From contig CP006668.1 in NCBI GenBank assembly GCA_000471925.1, positions 806,001 to 870,000 on the forward strand: DNA of 64,000 nt. The letters run 5' to 3'. Positions 62,872 to 64,000 of this stretch are shown piece after piece (positions within the stretch are counted from its first letter, which is position 1; every line of letters starts with the position of its first letter). A program made the position numbers and the translations under genes. Below the pieces are notes generated by a model. That model ran no database searches. It had not been told where the DNA came from and was given only the letters and a program-made list of their open reading frames with translations. Origin of the DNA: Ralstonia pickettii DTP0602. GTDB taxonomy: Bacteria; Pseudomonadota; Gammaproteobacteria; Burkholderiales; Burkholderiaceae.

Positions 62872-63190
62872 CGCTTATTTCCTCGTTCATCGCCTCGGCG
62901 TCTTCGTTGTGCTGATAGACGAGCGCGGCGGACAGCACGCCCTCGAGCTGGTGCAGGTAGGTCAGGTGTGCCGCGATGGCACGGGAGGTGGGGGCTTCGA
63001 TGGTCACGACCAGCTTGCCGGTATCGCTGGCGGCGTGGACTTCGGCGCCGGTGATGGCCTCGATCGCGGTGCGCACCCGCGCCAGGCTGGCGGGCAGTGC
63101 ATGCACGACGATGCCGGCAATATGCCACTCGTCGCCGGCCGCTACCGGCTGGATGGGCTGGATGGGGATAGCACGTCTTGCAGCGGGCAT
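62852..63190 (-). CDS. napD: NapA Tat-signal chaperone NapD
   Basis: 112 residues of the ferredoxin-like NapD fold ([34 protein letters not shown]...KLVVTIEA). It binds the NapA signal peptide during cofactor loading. ATG 63190 has GGAGCTTGCAC upstream. Confidence 0.92.
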   Translation of the reverse strand: MPAARRAIPIQPIQPVAAGDEWHIAGIVVHALPASLARVRTAIEAITGAEVHAASDTGKLVVTIEAPTSRAIAAHLTYLHQLEGVLSAALVYQHNEDAEAMNEEISDETLSS

Positions 63191-63287
63191 GTGCAAGCTC
63201 CGGTTCTATGCCGTTTCAGTCTGTGCTGCAGCTTTTTTTTATCTGGCAATCCCGCGCGGGCGGGTAATGCTCAATGAATCAATGCGC

Positions 63288-63455
63288 TCAATGCGATGGC
63301 GGGCCGCTGACCAGCTGGGTCATCCAGACAATGAACCCATAGCCGGCCACGATGATGACCGACAGCACCGGCACCATCACGGCGGTCAGGAACAGGAAGC
63401 TGCGCAGTTCTTCCTTCTTGCGCTGCGGATCGTGGACTTCCCCGGTTTCCATCAT
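63288..63455 (-). CDS. napE: Small membrane protein NapE
   Basis: 55 residues: a charged N-terminus (QRKKEELRSF) and one helix (LFLTAVMVPVLSVIIVAGYGFIVWM). Function unclear in the family. First gene of the nap operon; two adjacent ATGs are possible starts. Confidence 0.88.
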   Translation of the reverse strand: MMETGEVHDPQRKKEELRSFLFLTAVMVPVLSVIIVAGYGFIVWMTQLVSGPPSH

Positions 63456-63508
63456 GGCTTGAAGTAATCGGCGAGCGTGGTCAGGCAAGGCACCTGATGT
63501 GTTACCCA

Positions 63509-63537
63509 ATTAAAGGTAGCGGGAATCAAGGTGTCAA
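63509..63537 (-). promoter_or_regulatory. Sigma-70-type promoter of the nap-ccm operon
   Basis: The minus strand reads TTGACA (63537-63532), 17-bp spacer, TTTAAT (63514-63509). It would start near 63502, about 47 nt before napE. No TTGAT-N4-ATCAA (FNR) dyad is evident around it. Confidence 0.75.
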
Positions 63538-63567
63538 GACTGCACTCGCGAAGGCGGCGTGGGGCGC

Positions 63568-64000
63568 TTACGGTATCAGGCCGCGTGTGCGTGCCAGGGC
63601 GACGGCCTCAGTGCGGCTCTGGGCGCCCAGCTTGGCGTGGATGCGCCGCAGGTGAGACTTGACGGTCAGCTCGGACAGGAACAGTTTCTGTGCAATTACC
63701 CGATTGCGGTAGCCGGCCGAAAGCATGTGCAGGACTTCGAGTTCGCGCCCGGTCAGCGGGTCGGGCTGGCCTGCGGAGGCCGCCGGCGTCGCTGCAGGCT
63801 GCGCCGGCAGATGTGTTGCCGGCACCCGCTCGAGCAGGGTGGCGACGAAGGGCGCGGCCACGCCCAGTGCGGCGGCCTGCGCCAGATGCGCCGCGGCCCA
63901 CGCGCGCAGCAGCCCGGCTACGCGCTCGCCTTCATCCAGGAATGTGCGCAGGAAGCCCTCGTGGCTGGCCAGTCGCAGGGCTTCGGTGATTTCTTGCAGT
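63568..64000 (-). CDS. LuxR-family regulator, MalT/AlkS type (3' end only)
   Basis: The frame is open to the right edge of the window; about 143 C-terminal residues are visible. They show the end of the TPR-like region (LASHEGFLRTFLDEGERVAGLLR, a MalT/AlkS hallmark) and a LuxR helix-turn-helix (PLTGRELEVLHMLSAGYRNRVIAQKLFLSELTVKSHLRRIHAKLGAQSRTEAVALAR). The whole protein is probably about 900 residues with an N-terminal STAND ATPase. The target is unknown; the gene ends about 110 bp upstream of napE and reads the same way. Confidence 0.88.
   Translation of the reverse strand, partial: LQEITEALRLASHEGFLRTFLDEGERVAGLLRAWAAAHLAQAAALGVAAPFVATLLERVPATHLPAQPAATPAASAGQPDPLTGRELEVLHMLSAGYRNRVIAQKLFLSELTVKSHLRRIHAKLGAQSRTEAVALARTRGLIP

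Noticed and set aside
63509..63537. FNR box at the nap promoter
   Set aside because: TTGAC and TTGAT words are present but no TTGAT-N4-ATCAA dyad; they are better explained as the -35 element and chance.
1..64000. CRISPR array, tRNA/rRNA genes, insertion sequences, integrase or attachment sites
   Set aside because: None found. The repeats seen are short dyads and two low-complexity coding arrays; no transposase-like protein is encoded.

Overview
This window is high-GC DNA with the gene content of a metabolically versatile beta-proteobacterium (Burkholderiales). A Cupriavidus/Ralstonia-type replicon is the best guess: an SDR-type L-threonine dehydrogenase of the Cupriavidus kind, nas and nap nitrate reductases side by side, many TRAP, ABC and MFS transporters, and an aromatic catabolic island. 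I see no rRNA, tRNA, IS element, prophage, plasmid origin or CRISPR. Long open frames antisense to many genes are GC-driven shadows and are left out.

Layout. (1) 1-8.3 kb, leftward: assimilatory nitrate operon, read as nitrate transporter, nirB, nirD, FAD oxidoreductase, nasA (cut by the window edge). A near-consensus sigma-54 promoter and a terminator-like leader hairpin lie in front of it. (2) 8.4-10.5 kb: HxlR regulator divergent from a GNAT acetyltransferase with two 23-bp operator-like palindromes between them, then an EamA exporter. (3) 10.6-14.5 kb: Fur-type regulator, Fur-box-like palindrome, TonB siderophore receptor and an acyltransferase-like membrane protein. (4) 14.5-21.1 kb, leftward: a putative c-di-GMP-controlled exopolysaccharide operon (HlyD-type protein, secreted helical-barrel protein, PilZ-tailed glycosyltransferase 2, TolC-type lipoprotein). 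(5) 21.6-28.3 kb: MFS transporter, TRAP transporter with an oversized permease, intradiol dioxygenase-like protein and a small unknown gene. (6) 28.7-29.4 kb: a secreted ankyrin-repeat protein.

(7) 29.4-49.3 kb is the most striking block: a pyridine-ring catabolic island that reads as a complete picolinate pathway. A three-subunit molybdenum hydroxylase would make 6-hydroxypicolinate. A Rieske oxygenase with its own ferredoxin and reductase would make 3,6-dihydroxypicolinate. An amidohydrolase-type decarboxylase gives 2,5-dihydroxypyridine. Then come the ring-cleaving dioxygenase, deformylase, maleamate amidase and maleate isomerase, ending in fumarate. A branched-chain-type ABC importer and an MHS-type MFS permease probably bring in substrate. 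A MarR regulator sits at one end, and eight copies of a TCAG-N4-CTGA motif (three of the four dyads paired) mark the catabolic and transport promoter regions. The assignment rests on family recognition and on recall of the pic cluster of Alcaligenes faecalis.

(8) 49.3-52.2 kb: XRE-cupin regulator divergent from kbl-tdh (threonine to glycine and acetyl-CoA). (9) 52.2-63.5 kb, leftward: a nap-ccm supra-operon, napEDABC followed by ccmABCDEFGHI, from one strong sigma-70-like promoter. (10) The right edge holds the 3' end of a MalT-type LuxR regulator.
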